6,747 nucleotides of DNA from Treponema_I sp045631425 (GCA_045631425.1 JAZQUR010000041.1:1-6747), one strand, 5' to 3'; counted from the stretch's first letter, positions 1 through 6,700 are shown. The notes: generated by a model not told the origin, from the letters alone. A program made the numbers and translations.

Positions 1-47
1 GATAACAACTCCTTGGCTCACAGAACGACATGGCTACGATCCGACTT
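1..47 (-). other. Sequencing adapter contamination (MGI/BGI read-2 adapter) at contig end
   Basis: Bases 6-47, read on the minus strand, begin AAGTCGGATCGTAGCCATGT and end GCCAAGGAGTTG. This agrees over all 42 bases with the MGI/BGISEQ (DNBSEQ) reverse-read adapter as I know it. The remaining bases 1-5 (TTATC on the minus strand) lie where the sample barcode follows in that library design and may be its first five bases; that part is inference. The segment is synthetic, is not part of the organism, and marks an untrimmed contig end. It supplies the last residues and the stop codon of the apparent EF-G frame. Confidence 0.95.
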
Positions 48-743
48 TATATCTTCTCCCCCTAGGAAAAGTTCAGCAATTTCATCATTAGCAGCTGCGA
101 TTTCGTCTATAAGTTTTTCTTGCCATTCTTGTGCAAGAGCTTGGCGATTGTAAGAAATTTCTGACTCGATAATAGTTTCACCATCATCTTTTGGGTCAAA
201 ACGAAGTTCTTTCATATTTACAAGGTCAATAACACCTTCAAAAGAACTTTCTGAACCGATTGGAATTTGAAGTGCAACTGGATTTCCGCCAAATTTTACT
301 TTAACGTCTTGCATAGCTGCAAAAAAGTCAGCCCCTGCTCGGTCCATTTTGTTTACGAAACAGATACGAGGAACGTGATATTCATCAGCTTGTTTCCAAA
401 CTGTTTCTGTTTGAGGTTGTACACCACCAACAGCACATAAAACTGCAACAGCGCCGTCCAAAACACGTAGAGAACGTTCTACTTCTGCAGTAAAGTCAAC
501 GTGGCCCGGTGTATCGATAATATTGATTTGGTGATCTTTCCAGTAAGTTGTTGTTGCAGCACTTTGAATTGTGATTCCACGCTCTTGTTCTTGAGCCATC
601 CAGTCCATTGTTGCAGCACCGTCATCAATTTCACCAATGCGGTGAATTTTACCTGTATAATAAAGAATACGCTCAGTTGTGGTTGTTTTTCCAGCATCAA
701 TGTGAGCCATAATTCCGATGTTTCGCATTTTGTTTAATTGCAT
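48..743 (-). CDS. fusA: Elongation factor G, N-terminal fragment (3' end lost at contig end)
   Basis: This is the translational GTPase that drives ribosomal translocation in the cytoplasm; EF-G family members can also act in ribosome recycling. Genuine sequence covers residues 1-232, most of the G domain, of a protein normally near 690 residues. Visible motifs are the G1 P-loop AHIDAGKT (13-20), G2 RGITI (55-59), G3 DTPGH (77-81) and G4 NKMD (131-134). G5 and domains II-V are missing. The open frame continues as KSDRSHVVL to a TGA at 18-20, but those codons lie in the adapter, so this is an assembly truncation and not a pseudogene. The ATG at 743 is supported by GAGGAA five bases upstream; Met6 is a weaker alternative. 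It is the third gene after the UPRT and TPR lipoprotein genes, 33 bp downstream of the latter, and no rpsL, rpsG or tuf is next to it in view. The stretch LCAVGGVQPQTETVW recalls the duplicated spirochaete/mitochondrial-like EF-G group, so it may not be the only EF-G. That subtype is a guess. Confidence 0.95.
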
Positions 744-748
744 ATCTA

Positions 749-754
749 TTCCTC
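749..754 (-). promoter_or_regulatory. Ribosome binding site of fusA
   Basis: The minus strand reads GAGGAA-TAGAT-ATG, a good Shine-Dalgarno match with a five-base spacer. It favours the ATG at 743 over the in-frame ATG at codon 6. No promoter-like pair was seen in the 33-bp gap before fusA, which fits read-through from the upstream genes. Confidence 0.7.
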
Positions 755-776
755 GATTATCAGTTTATTCACTAAT

Positions 777-1451
777 TTATTCTAGTTTATCTTCAGAAGT
801 AACAGTTTTGTTACTTTGCTTGCTATTTTCTGTATCTTCAGAAATTTCACTATCATGGATTTCTTCAGAATCTTCAGGTTTCTCTTTTGGTTCAGTAATT
901 TTTTTATAATTCTCTTCTAAAACAGAGATTTTTTTAGACTCAGGAAAATCCTCTTTGAATTTGTCCAAAACTTCTTTTGCAACTTCTATTTGATTTGCTT
1001 CAAGCAATACTAAAAAATAGTTATTTGCAATTTCCTCTGTATAAGGATTTTCAGCATATAAAGTTTGGTAAATTGCCAATGCATCATCTAATTTTCCATT
1101 TTTTGCATAACAAAAAGCCAAACTTTCAGCAAGAATTCTGTTTGATTTTTCTTGCTTATATAATCCAACAAAGATATCTTCTGCTTCTGAATATTTTTCA
1201 CTTAAAGCATAAGCATATCCCATTTGATATTTGATTTGGTTCACATCTTCTTTTTTTGCAGAACGTAAACTTAATTTGTAGTTGTCTATTGCCTTAGAAT
1301 AATTTTTCTGAGCAAGATAATTTTCGGCAATAGCAAAATATTCTGCAGAGATATTATGCAAAATTACAGACTTTTCTCCGGGAATTGCAGAAACGCAAGA
1401 AATGAGGAAAAAACATAAAATCACAGTAAATATCAATCTGCAGAACTTCAC
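777..1451 (-). CDS. TPR-repeat lipoprotein of unknown function
   Basis: This is a predicted 224-residue lipoprotein. A short basic N-terminus (MKFCR) and a hydrophobic core are followed by the lipobox LISC, with Cys19 as the expected lipidated residue, so the mature protein should be membrane-anchored and exported. Residues about 37-171 form roughly four tetratricopeptide-like helical hairpins. The clearest are near 72-103 (YQMGYAYALSEKYSEAEDIF) and 106-137 (LAFCYAKNGKLDDALAIYQT); a weaker one is near 140-171. Residues about 186-224 are a low-complexity tail rich in Glu, Asp, Ser and Lys, probably disordered. The start is GTG at 1451, preceded by AAAAGG six bases upstream and 17 bp after the UPRT stop; placing it there gives a clean signal peptide. 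TPR lipoproteins usually act as protein-protein adaptors in the cell envelope, but no partner can be named here. The neighbours give no functional hint beyond probable co-transcription. Confidence 0.85.
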   Translation of the reverse strand: MKFCRLIFTVILCFFLISCVSAIPGEKSVILHNISAEYFAIAENYLAQKNYSKAIDNYKLSLRSAKKEDVNQIKYQMGYAYALSEKYSEAEDIFVGLYKQEKSNRILAESLAFCYAKNGKLDDALAIYQTLYAENPYTEEIANNYFLVLLEANQIEVAKEVLDKFKEDFPESKKISVLEENYKKITEPKEKPEDSEEIHDSEISEDTENSKQSNKTVTSEDKLE

Positions 1452-1468
1452 GACAAACCTTTTATCTT

Positions 1469-2536
1469 TTAGTGACCTAAAACAGTTTGTTCGATTTTGC
1501 GTAATTGTGAACGGTACAAACTTGTAATATTTGAACCGTAATCAGCAATCAACTGAATAATATTTCTAGGTGATTCGTGACTGTCACATCCGTTTAGTCG
1601 GTCTCCAGCATCTCCTAAACCTGGCATGATATAAGCAGATGTATTAAGAACTGGGTCCATCCAAAGTGTGTAACATGAACAGTTTTCTAAAGCACGAACA
1701 ACACGCAAACTACCCTTTAGAGCAGAAATCACATTGAAAAATTTGATTGATTTTGGTTTTACACCTTGATCAAGCAAATATTTTACAACAGTTACAAGAG
1801 AACCACCGGTTGCATTCATTGGATCAGCAAAAATCAAATCTTTACCGTTTAATTCTTCTAGATTGAAAAATGAATTATCCAAATCCAAAATGTATTCCAT
1901 ATTGTTTTCTTTTTTTGAATCATCACGCTTAATTTTGAAAAGTGCAAATGGTGAAACATATCCTGTTGAAGAGTATTCTTCGATTTCTTTTGACATAATC
2001 ATTGATGGAAGCAAAGCACCACGTAGCATAACACACATAACAGAGTTATTTAGTTTGAAATCAATATCAGGAATTTTATGAACTGAATAGTTTTGCACTG
2101 GGAATGTAACTGGTGTTTTTACCACAAGATAATTTTTATTATCAGAATGTCCACTTGTATAAGCAAGACGGAAAAGCATTTCATATGCTCTTTGTGTGTA
2201 GTACACAAATTCGTCATGATCTGTTTTTGGATTGCGAAGTTTTGCGATTACACGACTAGCTTCTGCATGGCTTTCTTCTTCTGTTTTAAAAGAGAAAACA
2301 TTTAAACCTGGAACTTCTGAACAAATTTTTTGCATCAACTGTCCCATTTCATTAAAAACATCGATAACCTTTTTTTCTTCACTAGCAAGAGTTGAACTAA
2401 ATCCACCTGATGAAATTATTTTAAAAGAATCCATAGCTTTTGCATATAGATTGTCCATTTCTGCTAAATACTGGTTATCTTGTTCTGTTAAGTAACCATC
2501 CAAATCTTCTGCTTTTAAGATAATTTTAGAACTCAT
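1469..2536 (-). CDS. upp: Uracil phosphoribosyltransferase with N-terminal extension
   Basis: This gene probably encodes the enzyme that converts uracil and PRPP to UMP and pyrophosphate (pyrimidine salvage, cytoplasmic). The UPRT-like core spans about residues 99-318. It opens with LRNPKTDHDEF (100-110), which resembles the LRDKNT..EFR opening of bacterial UPRTs. A substrate-loop region MLRGALLPSM (170-179) follows, then the PRPP-binding loop DPMNATGGS (238-246) and the uracil-binding signature YIMPGLGDAGDR (302-313). At 355 residues it is much longer than the usual 208-residue bacterial enzyme. About 98 residues precede the core with no domain I recognise, and about 37 follow it. The ATG at 2536 has AAAGGA eight bases upstream. 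It heads a likely operon with the TPR lipoprotein and fusA and lies downstream of the acyl-CoA synthetase terminator. Other type I phosphoribosyltransferases lack the PGLGDAGDR signature, so UPRT is the best call, although activity of the extended form is unproven. Confidence 0.88.
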   Translation of the reverse strand: MSSKIILKAEDLDGYLTEQDNQYLAEMDNLYAKAMDSFKIISSGGFSSTLASEEKKVIDVFNEMGQLMQKICSEVPGLNVFSFKTEEESHAEASRVIAKLRNPKTDHDEFVYYTQRAYEMLFRLAYTSGHSDNKNYLVVKTPVTFPVQNYSVHKIPDIDFKLNNSVMCVMLRGALLPSMIMSKEIEEYSSTGYVSPFALFKIKRDDSKKENNMEYILDLDNSFFNLEELNGKDLIFADPMNATGGSLVTVVKYLLDQGVKPKSIKFFNVISALKGSLRVVRALENCSCYTLWMDPVLNTSAYIMPGLGDAGDRLNGCDSHESPRNIIQLIADYGSNITSLYRSQLRKIEQTVLGH

Positions 2537-2544
2537 CCTACTCT

Positions 2545-2550
2545 TCCTTT
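2545..2550 (-). promoter_or_regulatory. Ribosome binding site of upp
   Basis: The minus strand reads AAAGGA followed by an eight-base spacer (AGAGTAGG) and the ATG at 2536. This supports the long form of the UPRT, because the start lies well upstream of the conserved core. Confidence 0.65.
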
Positions 2551-2561
2551 ATTACAAATTT

Positions 2562-2591
2562 TGTATATTTCTAACTTAATAGAATACACAA
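2562..2591 (-). promoter_or_regulatory. Candidate promoter for the upp-lipoprotein-fusA unit
   Basis: On the minus strand TTGTGT (2586-2591) and TATACA (2562-2567) are 18 bp apart. They match the sigma-70 -35 and -10 consensus at 3 of 6 and 4 of 6 bases. Initiation would give a leader of roughly 20 bases before the upp start codon. A promoter is expected here because an intrinsic terminator lies just upstream, but the match is modest in very AT-rich DNA. The rest of the 161-bp gap (2537-2697) holds the terminator and A/T-rich sequence with no small gene that I can support. Confidence 0.3.
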
Positions 2592-2640
2592 AAAACGAAA
2601 AAAAATAAATAGGTAAAAGCGAATTTATCTACTTGAATTA

Positions 2641-2679
2641 AAAGAAAAAAGCCTTCCCAAAAATTATCAGGAAGGCTTC
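2641..2679 (-). terminator. Intrinsic terminator after the acyl-CoA synthetase pair
   Basis: On the minus strand AAGCCTTCC (2670-2678) pairs perfectly with GGAAGGCTT (2649-2657) across a 12-base loop. A G-U pair at the base (2679 with 2648) can extend the 9-bp stem. The T run begins within the 3' arm: bases 2645-2650 are six Ts on the minus strand, followed by C and three more. The hairpin starts 19 bases after the stop codon at 2698. There is no U-tract in the plus direction, so it acts on leftward transcripts only. It separates the acyl-CoA synthetase unit from the upp unit. Confidence 0.9.
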
Positions 2680-2697
2680 ATTTGACTTATCTAAAAA

Positions 2698-4656
2698 CTA
2701 TTGCCACAATGTTTCAATTTCAGCTTTATAAAGTTCGTTTACTTTATAGCGCATTAATTCTTGCTTTGCAGAAAGTTCTTTTCCAACTGTAAATGGTTCT
2801 GGAATACATTTGATTTTGAAAATCTTTTCACATGTTCTAAAGCCATTTGCAGCAGAAATACGTTTGTTAATATCATTCATGATGATATTTGTGATTTCTG
2901 GTGTTTCGATAAGTTCATTATATGTTGTATATGTAATGTTATTTTCATTAGCATATGCAATAATGTTATCTTTTGCAGGTACAATCAATGCACCAAGATA
3001 TTTTTGATCTTGTCCAAGAATAACTGATGTATCAATGTAAGTTGTGCTATTTAGAGCAATTTCAATAGCTAGAGGTTCAATATTTTCACCACCAACTAAA
3101 ACGATTGTATCTTTTGCACGACCTGTGATTTTAATTTCGTTATCAACTGTTAGCATACCAAGGTCACCAGTGTTAAACCATCCACCTTCATACATTACAG
3201 AATTTGTTAGTTCTTGTTGTTTGTAGTAACCTTTCATAATTTGATCACCACGAGCAAATACAAGACCTGTTTTTCCTGCAGGAAGTGGATCCATTGATGT
3301 TGGGATACCATTTTTTTCTGCAACAATTTTTACTTCTGCACTTGGGAAGATTTCACCAACACAACCTGGACGTGGATAACGTGGATTTCTAACAGAAAGT
3401 ACTGGAGCACATTCTGTAATTCCGTAGCCTTCAAGAAGTTTTAGACCAATTGCACGATAGAAATTGTCTGTTTCTTTTTGTAAAGCTCCACCACCAGAAA
3501 TTGCAGCTTTAATTTGTCCACCCATTTTTTCACGAACTTTTTTGTAAATTAAAAGTTCACCAAGACCATGTAGTGGCCATAGGAAAATAAATGGAATAAT
3601 TCCTTTGATAAAATCAATAAAACGTGGATATTTCTTAAATCTTGTTACACGACCTGTAACATGATCTTTTGCCCATGCATATTTTGCACCAACGCTAACA
3701 AAAAATCTGAATAATGCATATTTAACACCACCAGCTTTTTTCATAGCTTTGATAACACCTTTTGCAAGTGAGTCCCAAAGACGTGGAACACCACACATCC
3801 ATTCTGGTTTGATTGCAGCAAAGTCAGGAAGCATAACAGGTGCAACTGGCTTTGAATATGCAAGTCCACTAGCAAAAGTAAAGCTAAAGTATTGAATAGC
3901 TCTTTCGAAACTGTGCCATACAGGAAGAACAGAAAGCCACATTTCACCTGGTTGTACAGGAAGAATTGATTTTACAACTTCACACTGAGAAATATAGTTT
4001 CTGTGTGTTAACATTACACCTTTTGGTGTTCCTGTTGTTCCAGATGTGTAAATCATTGTAGCATTGTCGTTTGGATCGATTAAATCCATACCAGCTTCAA
4101 TTTCTTTTTTTGATTCAGCATTTACTAAAGATGCAGCTTTTTCTAATAAATCAGCAAAGTAAATGATTTCAAGTTTTTTAGCTTTTGCTTTTTCTTCTGC
4201 TTCAGCTTTGTTGTTACAATCAAAAAGAATTACAGTTTTTAGATCTGGCATTTCAGCATCAGATTCTGTAATCTTGTAAAATTGTTTTTCGTTTTCGAAG
4301 ATTGCAATTCTACAATTTGAGAAAGAAATAATATAAGTTATTTCTCTAGCCATAGAGTCACATCCACGAGGAACGTCAACTGCGCCAAGTGATAAAAGCC
4401 CCATATCAGCTAGTAGCCATTCGCGACGATTATCTGAAATTAATGCAACATTCTCACCTTTTTGAACATTTAACTGTTTAAAAGCAAGAGCCAATCCTAT
4501 AACTGTATTGTAAAAATCCTTGTAAGAATAATTTACAAATTTACCATCACTTCCTTTTGCAGCCTGACATGTAATTTCAGGATACTTTTCAGCTGTCATT
4601 TTTAATAACAATGGCAAGTTTTTTGGTAGTTCACTAACAATAGCTTTCTTTTTCAT
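2698..4656 (-). CDS. Long-chain acyl-CoA synthetase (AMP-forming), downstream paralog
   Basis: This is an ANL-superfamily ligase that should activate a fatty acid with ATP to acyl-AMP and then to acyl-CoA. It has 652 residues, somewhat longer than typical bacterial FadD (about 560-600). Core motifs in order are the A3 phosphate loop YTSGTTGTPKG (203-213), A5 EGYGITE (409-415), A7 WFNTGDLG (493-500) and A8 ITGRAKD (510-516), followed by GGENIEP. Between A3 and A5 a hydrophobic stretch (about 346-370, including IIPFIFLWPL) suggests membrane association. The A10 region reads ELSAKQELMRYK (627-638); aligned without gaps to the usual ELTPTxKxKR pattern, the catalytic lysine position is Glu633. The start ATG is 9 bp after the stop of the upstream paralog and has no clear Shine-Dalgarno, so translation may be coupled. 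It is followed by the intrinsic terminator. Acyl chain preference cannot be told from the sequence, and fadD would be only a loose symbol. Confidence 0.9.
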   Translation of the reverse strand: MKKKAIVSELPKNLPLLLKMTAEKYPEITCQAAKGSDGKFVNYSYKDFYNTVIGLALAFKQLNVQKGENVALISDNRREWLLADMGLLSLGAVDVPRGCDSMAREITYIISFSNCRIAIFENEKQFYKITESDAEMPDLKTVILFDCNNKAEAEEKAKAKKLEIIYFADLLEKAASLVNAESKKEIEAGMDLIDPNDNATMIYTSGTTGTPKGVMLTHRNYISQCEVVKSILPVQPGEMWLSVLPVWHSFERAIQYFSFTFASGLAYSKPVAPVMLPDFAAIKPEWMCGVPRLWDSLAKGVIKAMKKAGGVKYALFRFFVSVGAKYAWAKDHVTGRVTRFKKYPRFIDFIKGIIPFIFLWPLHGLGELLIYKKVREKMGGQIKAAISGGGALQKETDNFYRAIGLKLLEGYGITECAPVLSVRNPRYPRPGCVGEIFPSAEVKIVAEKNGIPTSMDPLPAGKTGLVFARGDQIMKGYYKQQELTNSVMYEGGWFNTGDLGMLTVDNEIKITGRAKDTIVLVGGENIEPLAIEIALNSTTYIDTSVILGQDQKYLGALIVPAKDNIIAYANENNITYTTYNELIETPEITNIIMNDINKRISAANGFRTCEKIFKIKCIPEPFTVGKELSAKQELMRYKVNELYKAEIETLWQ

Positions 4657-4665
4657 AATTATATT

Positions 4666-6636
4666 TTACTTGTCTTGGAACAATAATTCAATCTTTTTTT
4701 TGTATTTTGCGTTAATCTTATGACGCATATACTCTTGTTTTCCAGACAATTCCTCCCCAATTTTGAAACTCTCCGATAAAATACTAAATGAATAGATTCT
4801 TTCACATGTTCTGAATCCATTTTCTGCATTAACTTTTGAATCAATTTCTGAGCGAATCAAGTTTTTGATTTCAGAAGTTTCTAACAATGTTTCATAATCT
4901 GCAAAGTTAATTCCGTTTTCTTTTGCATAACTCTCAACTGCATCATGATCTGGAACAATCAAAGCTCCAAGATATTTTTTATCTTGGCCTAAAACAACTG
5001 CTGCTTCAATATATTGACTTGATTTTAATGCGCCTTCTACAACTAGAGGTTCAACATTTTCACCACCAAGTAAAACAATAGTATCTTTTGCACGACCTGT
5101 GATTTTAATTTCTTTATCAAGTGTCATCATTCCAAGGTCACCAGTATTTAGCCAGCCTTCTTCATCAATGATTTGAGCTGTTAAATCTGGACGTTTGTAA
5201 TATCCCTTCATGAGCTGATCACCTCGAACTAAAATCAAGCCTTTTTTTCCAGCTGGTAATGGTTTTGTATCAACAATTTTACCATGTTCTTCTTTTACAA
5301 TTTTAGCTTCTATACTAGGCATAATTGTACCAACACAACCTGGTCTTGGCTTACGATAGTCGCGCAAAGAAAGAACTGGAGCAGTTTCTGTCATTCCATA
5401 TCCTTCGATTACGGTCATATTAATTGCACGATAGAAAATATCAATTTCTTTTTGAAGAGCGCCTCCTCCTGATATGATAAATCGCATTTTTCCACCGAAT
5501 TTTGCTCTAACTTTTGAGAAAACTAGTTTATCTCCTAGTTTTGCCAATGGCCAAAGCAAAATAAAGGGAATAATTGAAATCAAAATATCAAAAATTCTTA
5601 CACGTGGTTTGAATTTACAAACACAACCTGTTAGAAGTTCCTTCATTTTACAATATTTTTTACCAACAGAAAGGAAGAAATTAAACATAGCAAATTTAAT
5701 ACCACCTTCCTTTTTCATAGCACGATTAATACCAGTTGCTAAAGATTCCCAAACACGAGGAACACCACACATAAAATCAGGCTGAATTTCTGCCATATCA
5801 GGTATCATAATTGGTGCGATTGGTTTTGAGTAACACAAGGTAAACTTCAAAGTCATTGGGATATATTGGAAAATACGTTCAAAAATATGCCAAACTGGAA
5901 GAACTGACATATAATTGTCATTTTCTTTTGCATCAAGCACATGTCCAATAACTTCTAGCTGTGCTAAAAAGTTTCTATGAGTAAGCATTACACCTTTTGG
6001 AGTACCTGTTGTTCCAGATGTAAAAATTAGAGTACAAACTTCGTCTGTGTCTGTTAACTCCATTTCTGCTTCGATACGAGCCTTACGGTTTGGATTATCA
6101 AAGGCAATTTTCTTTCCAAGTGCCAACAATTCATCAAAAGTATAAACTTTAATCCCATTTGATTTTGCTTTTTCTAGAATTTCATCAGAAGCCTTATCAA
6201 ATAAAATCGCTGTCTTTACATTTGGTGCTTTATCTACATTTTGTAATAATTTTTCTAATTGCTTTCCATTTTCAAAAAATGAATGTAAACAATCTGCAAA
6301 ATCAAGAATGTAACAAATTTCAGTACTCATTGTATCACAACCACGAGGAACATCAGCTGCTCCAAGTGATAATAATGCTAAGTCTGCAACAAGCCATTCT
6401 CTGCGGTTGTCAGAAATCAAACCAACATGACTACCACGTTTTACACCGATTTCTTGCATAGCAATAGAAAATGCAACAATATCAGCATAAGTTTCTTTAT
6501 AAGTATAATGTATGTATTTGCCATCTTTATTTCTTGCTGATTGACAAATATAATCGCCATAATTCCATGCTCTATCCTTCATTAGCAAAGGTAGATTTTT
6601 TGGTAAACTTTTATCTACTACAACTTGATTTTTCAT
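4666..6636 (-). CDS. Long-chain acyl-CoA synthetase (AMP-forming), upstream paralog
   Basis: This is the first gene of the tandem pair and has 656 residues, collinear with its neighbour throughout. Long blocks such as SGTTGTPKGVMLTHRN and ITGRAKDTIVL are identical, and by eye about half or more of the residues match overall. Predicted reaction: fatty acid + ATP + CoA to acyl-CoA + AMP + PPi, at the inner face of the membrane. Motifs are A3 FTSGTTGTPKG (205-215), A5 EGYGMTE (411-417), A7 WLNTGDLG (495-502) and A8 ITGRAKD (512-518). The hydrophobic segment between A3 and A5 is at about 348-363 (ILISIIPFILLWPL). The A10 region ELSGKQEYMRHK (629-640) again has Glu (635) where the catalytic lysine is expected. 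The ATG at 6636 follows GAGAGGG with a seven-base spacer, and the N-terminus (SLPKNLPLL) aligns with that of the second copy, which supports both starts. Divergence between the copies suggests an old duplication, possibly with different substrates or conditions of use. Confidence 0.9.
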   Translation of the reverse strand: MKNQVVVDKSLPKNLPLLMKDRAWNYGDYICQSARNKDGKYIHYTYKETYADIVAFSIAMQEIGVKRGSHVGLISDNRREWLVADLALLSLGAADVPRGCDTMSTEICYILDFADCLHSFFENGKQLEKLLQNVDKAPNVKTAILFDKASDEILEKAKSNGIKVYTFDELLALGKKIAFDNPNRKARIEAEMELTDTDEVCTLIFTSGTTGTPKGVMLTHRNFLAQLEVIGHVLDAKENDNYMSVLPVWHIFERIFQYIPMTLKFTLCYSKPIAPIMIPDMAEIQPDFMCGVPRVWESLATGINRAMKKEGGIKFAMFNFFLSVGKKYCKMKELLTGCVCKFKPRVRIFDILISIIPFILLWPLAKLGDKLVFSKVRAKFGGKMRFIISGGGALQKEIDIFYRAINMTVIEGYGMTETAPVLSLRDYRKPRPGCVGTIMPSIEAKIVKEEHGKIVDTKPLPAGKKGLILVRGDQLMKGYYKRPDLTAQIIDEEGWLNTGDLGMMTLDKEIKITGRAKDTIVLLGGENVEPLVVEGALKSSQYIEAAVVLGQDKKYLGALIVPDHDAVESYAKENGINFADYETLLETSEIKNLIRSEIDSKVNAENGFRTCERIYSFSILSESFKIGEELSGKQEYMRHKINAKYKKKIELLFQDK

Positions 6637-6643
6637 TTTTATA

Positions 6644-6650
6644 CCCTCTC
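6644..6650 (-). promoter_or_regulatory. Ribosome binding site of the upstream acyl-CoA synthetase
   Basis: The minus strand reads GAGAGGG followed by TATAAAA and the ATG at 6636. This is the strongest Shine-Dalgarno of the first unit and contrasts with the absence of one before the second paralog. Confidence 0.7.
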
Positions 6651-6671
6651 ACGATATATCAATATATATTT

Positions 6672-6699
6672 ATTATGACATTATCACGATTTACGTAAA
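6672..6699 (-). promoter_or_regulatory. Candidate promoter of the acyl-CoA synthetase unit
   Basis: On the minus strand TTTACG (6694-6699, 4 of 6 to the -35 consensus) and CATAAT (6672-6677, 5 of 6 to the -10 consensus) are separated by 16 bp. Initiation near 6665 would leave a leader of about 28 bases containing the Shine-Dalgarno. The surrounding DNA is very AT-rich, so chance matches are easy. The position relative to the gene is what makes it credible. Confidence 0.4.
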
Positions 6700-6700
6700 T
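6689..6700. promoter_or_regulatory. 12-bp perfect palindrome, candidate operator
   Basis: ATTTACGTAAAT is its own reverse complement over all 12 bases. It covers the candidate -35 element of the acyl-CoA synthetase unit, where a dimeric repressor would block initiation. A regulator that responds to fatty acids or acyl-CoA would fit the genes, but no regulator gene is in view and the site matches no operator that I can name with confidence. Confidence 0.35.

Noticed and set aside
18..47. EF-G frame appears complete, with a natural stop codon and a novel C-terminal tail
   Set aside because: The tail and stop codon are encoded by the sequencing adapter, so this is neither a natural truncation nor a short EF-G variant.
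501..909. Plus-strand open frames at 501-737 and 718-909
   Set aside because: They lie opposite fusA and the lipoprotein gene and show no recognisable domain. Their composition (runs of Cys, Phe, Ser) is typical of antisense shadow frames in AT-rich DNA.
4658..4665. TATAAT on the minus strand just before the second acyl-CoA synthetase, as an internal promoter
   Set aside because: Transcription would start inside the first codons, which leaves no start codon in the message, and there is no good -35 element 17 bp upstream.
4659..4844. 61-codon minus-strand frame overlapping the end of the upstream acyl-CoA synthetase
   Set aside because: It is an alternative frame within the conserved C-terminal domain coding sequence, with no Shine-Dalgarno and no protein features.
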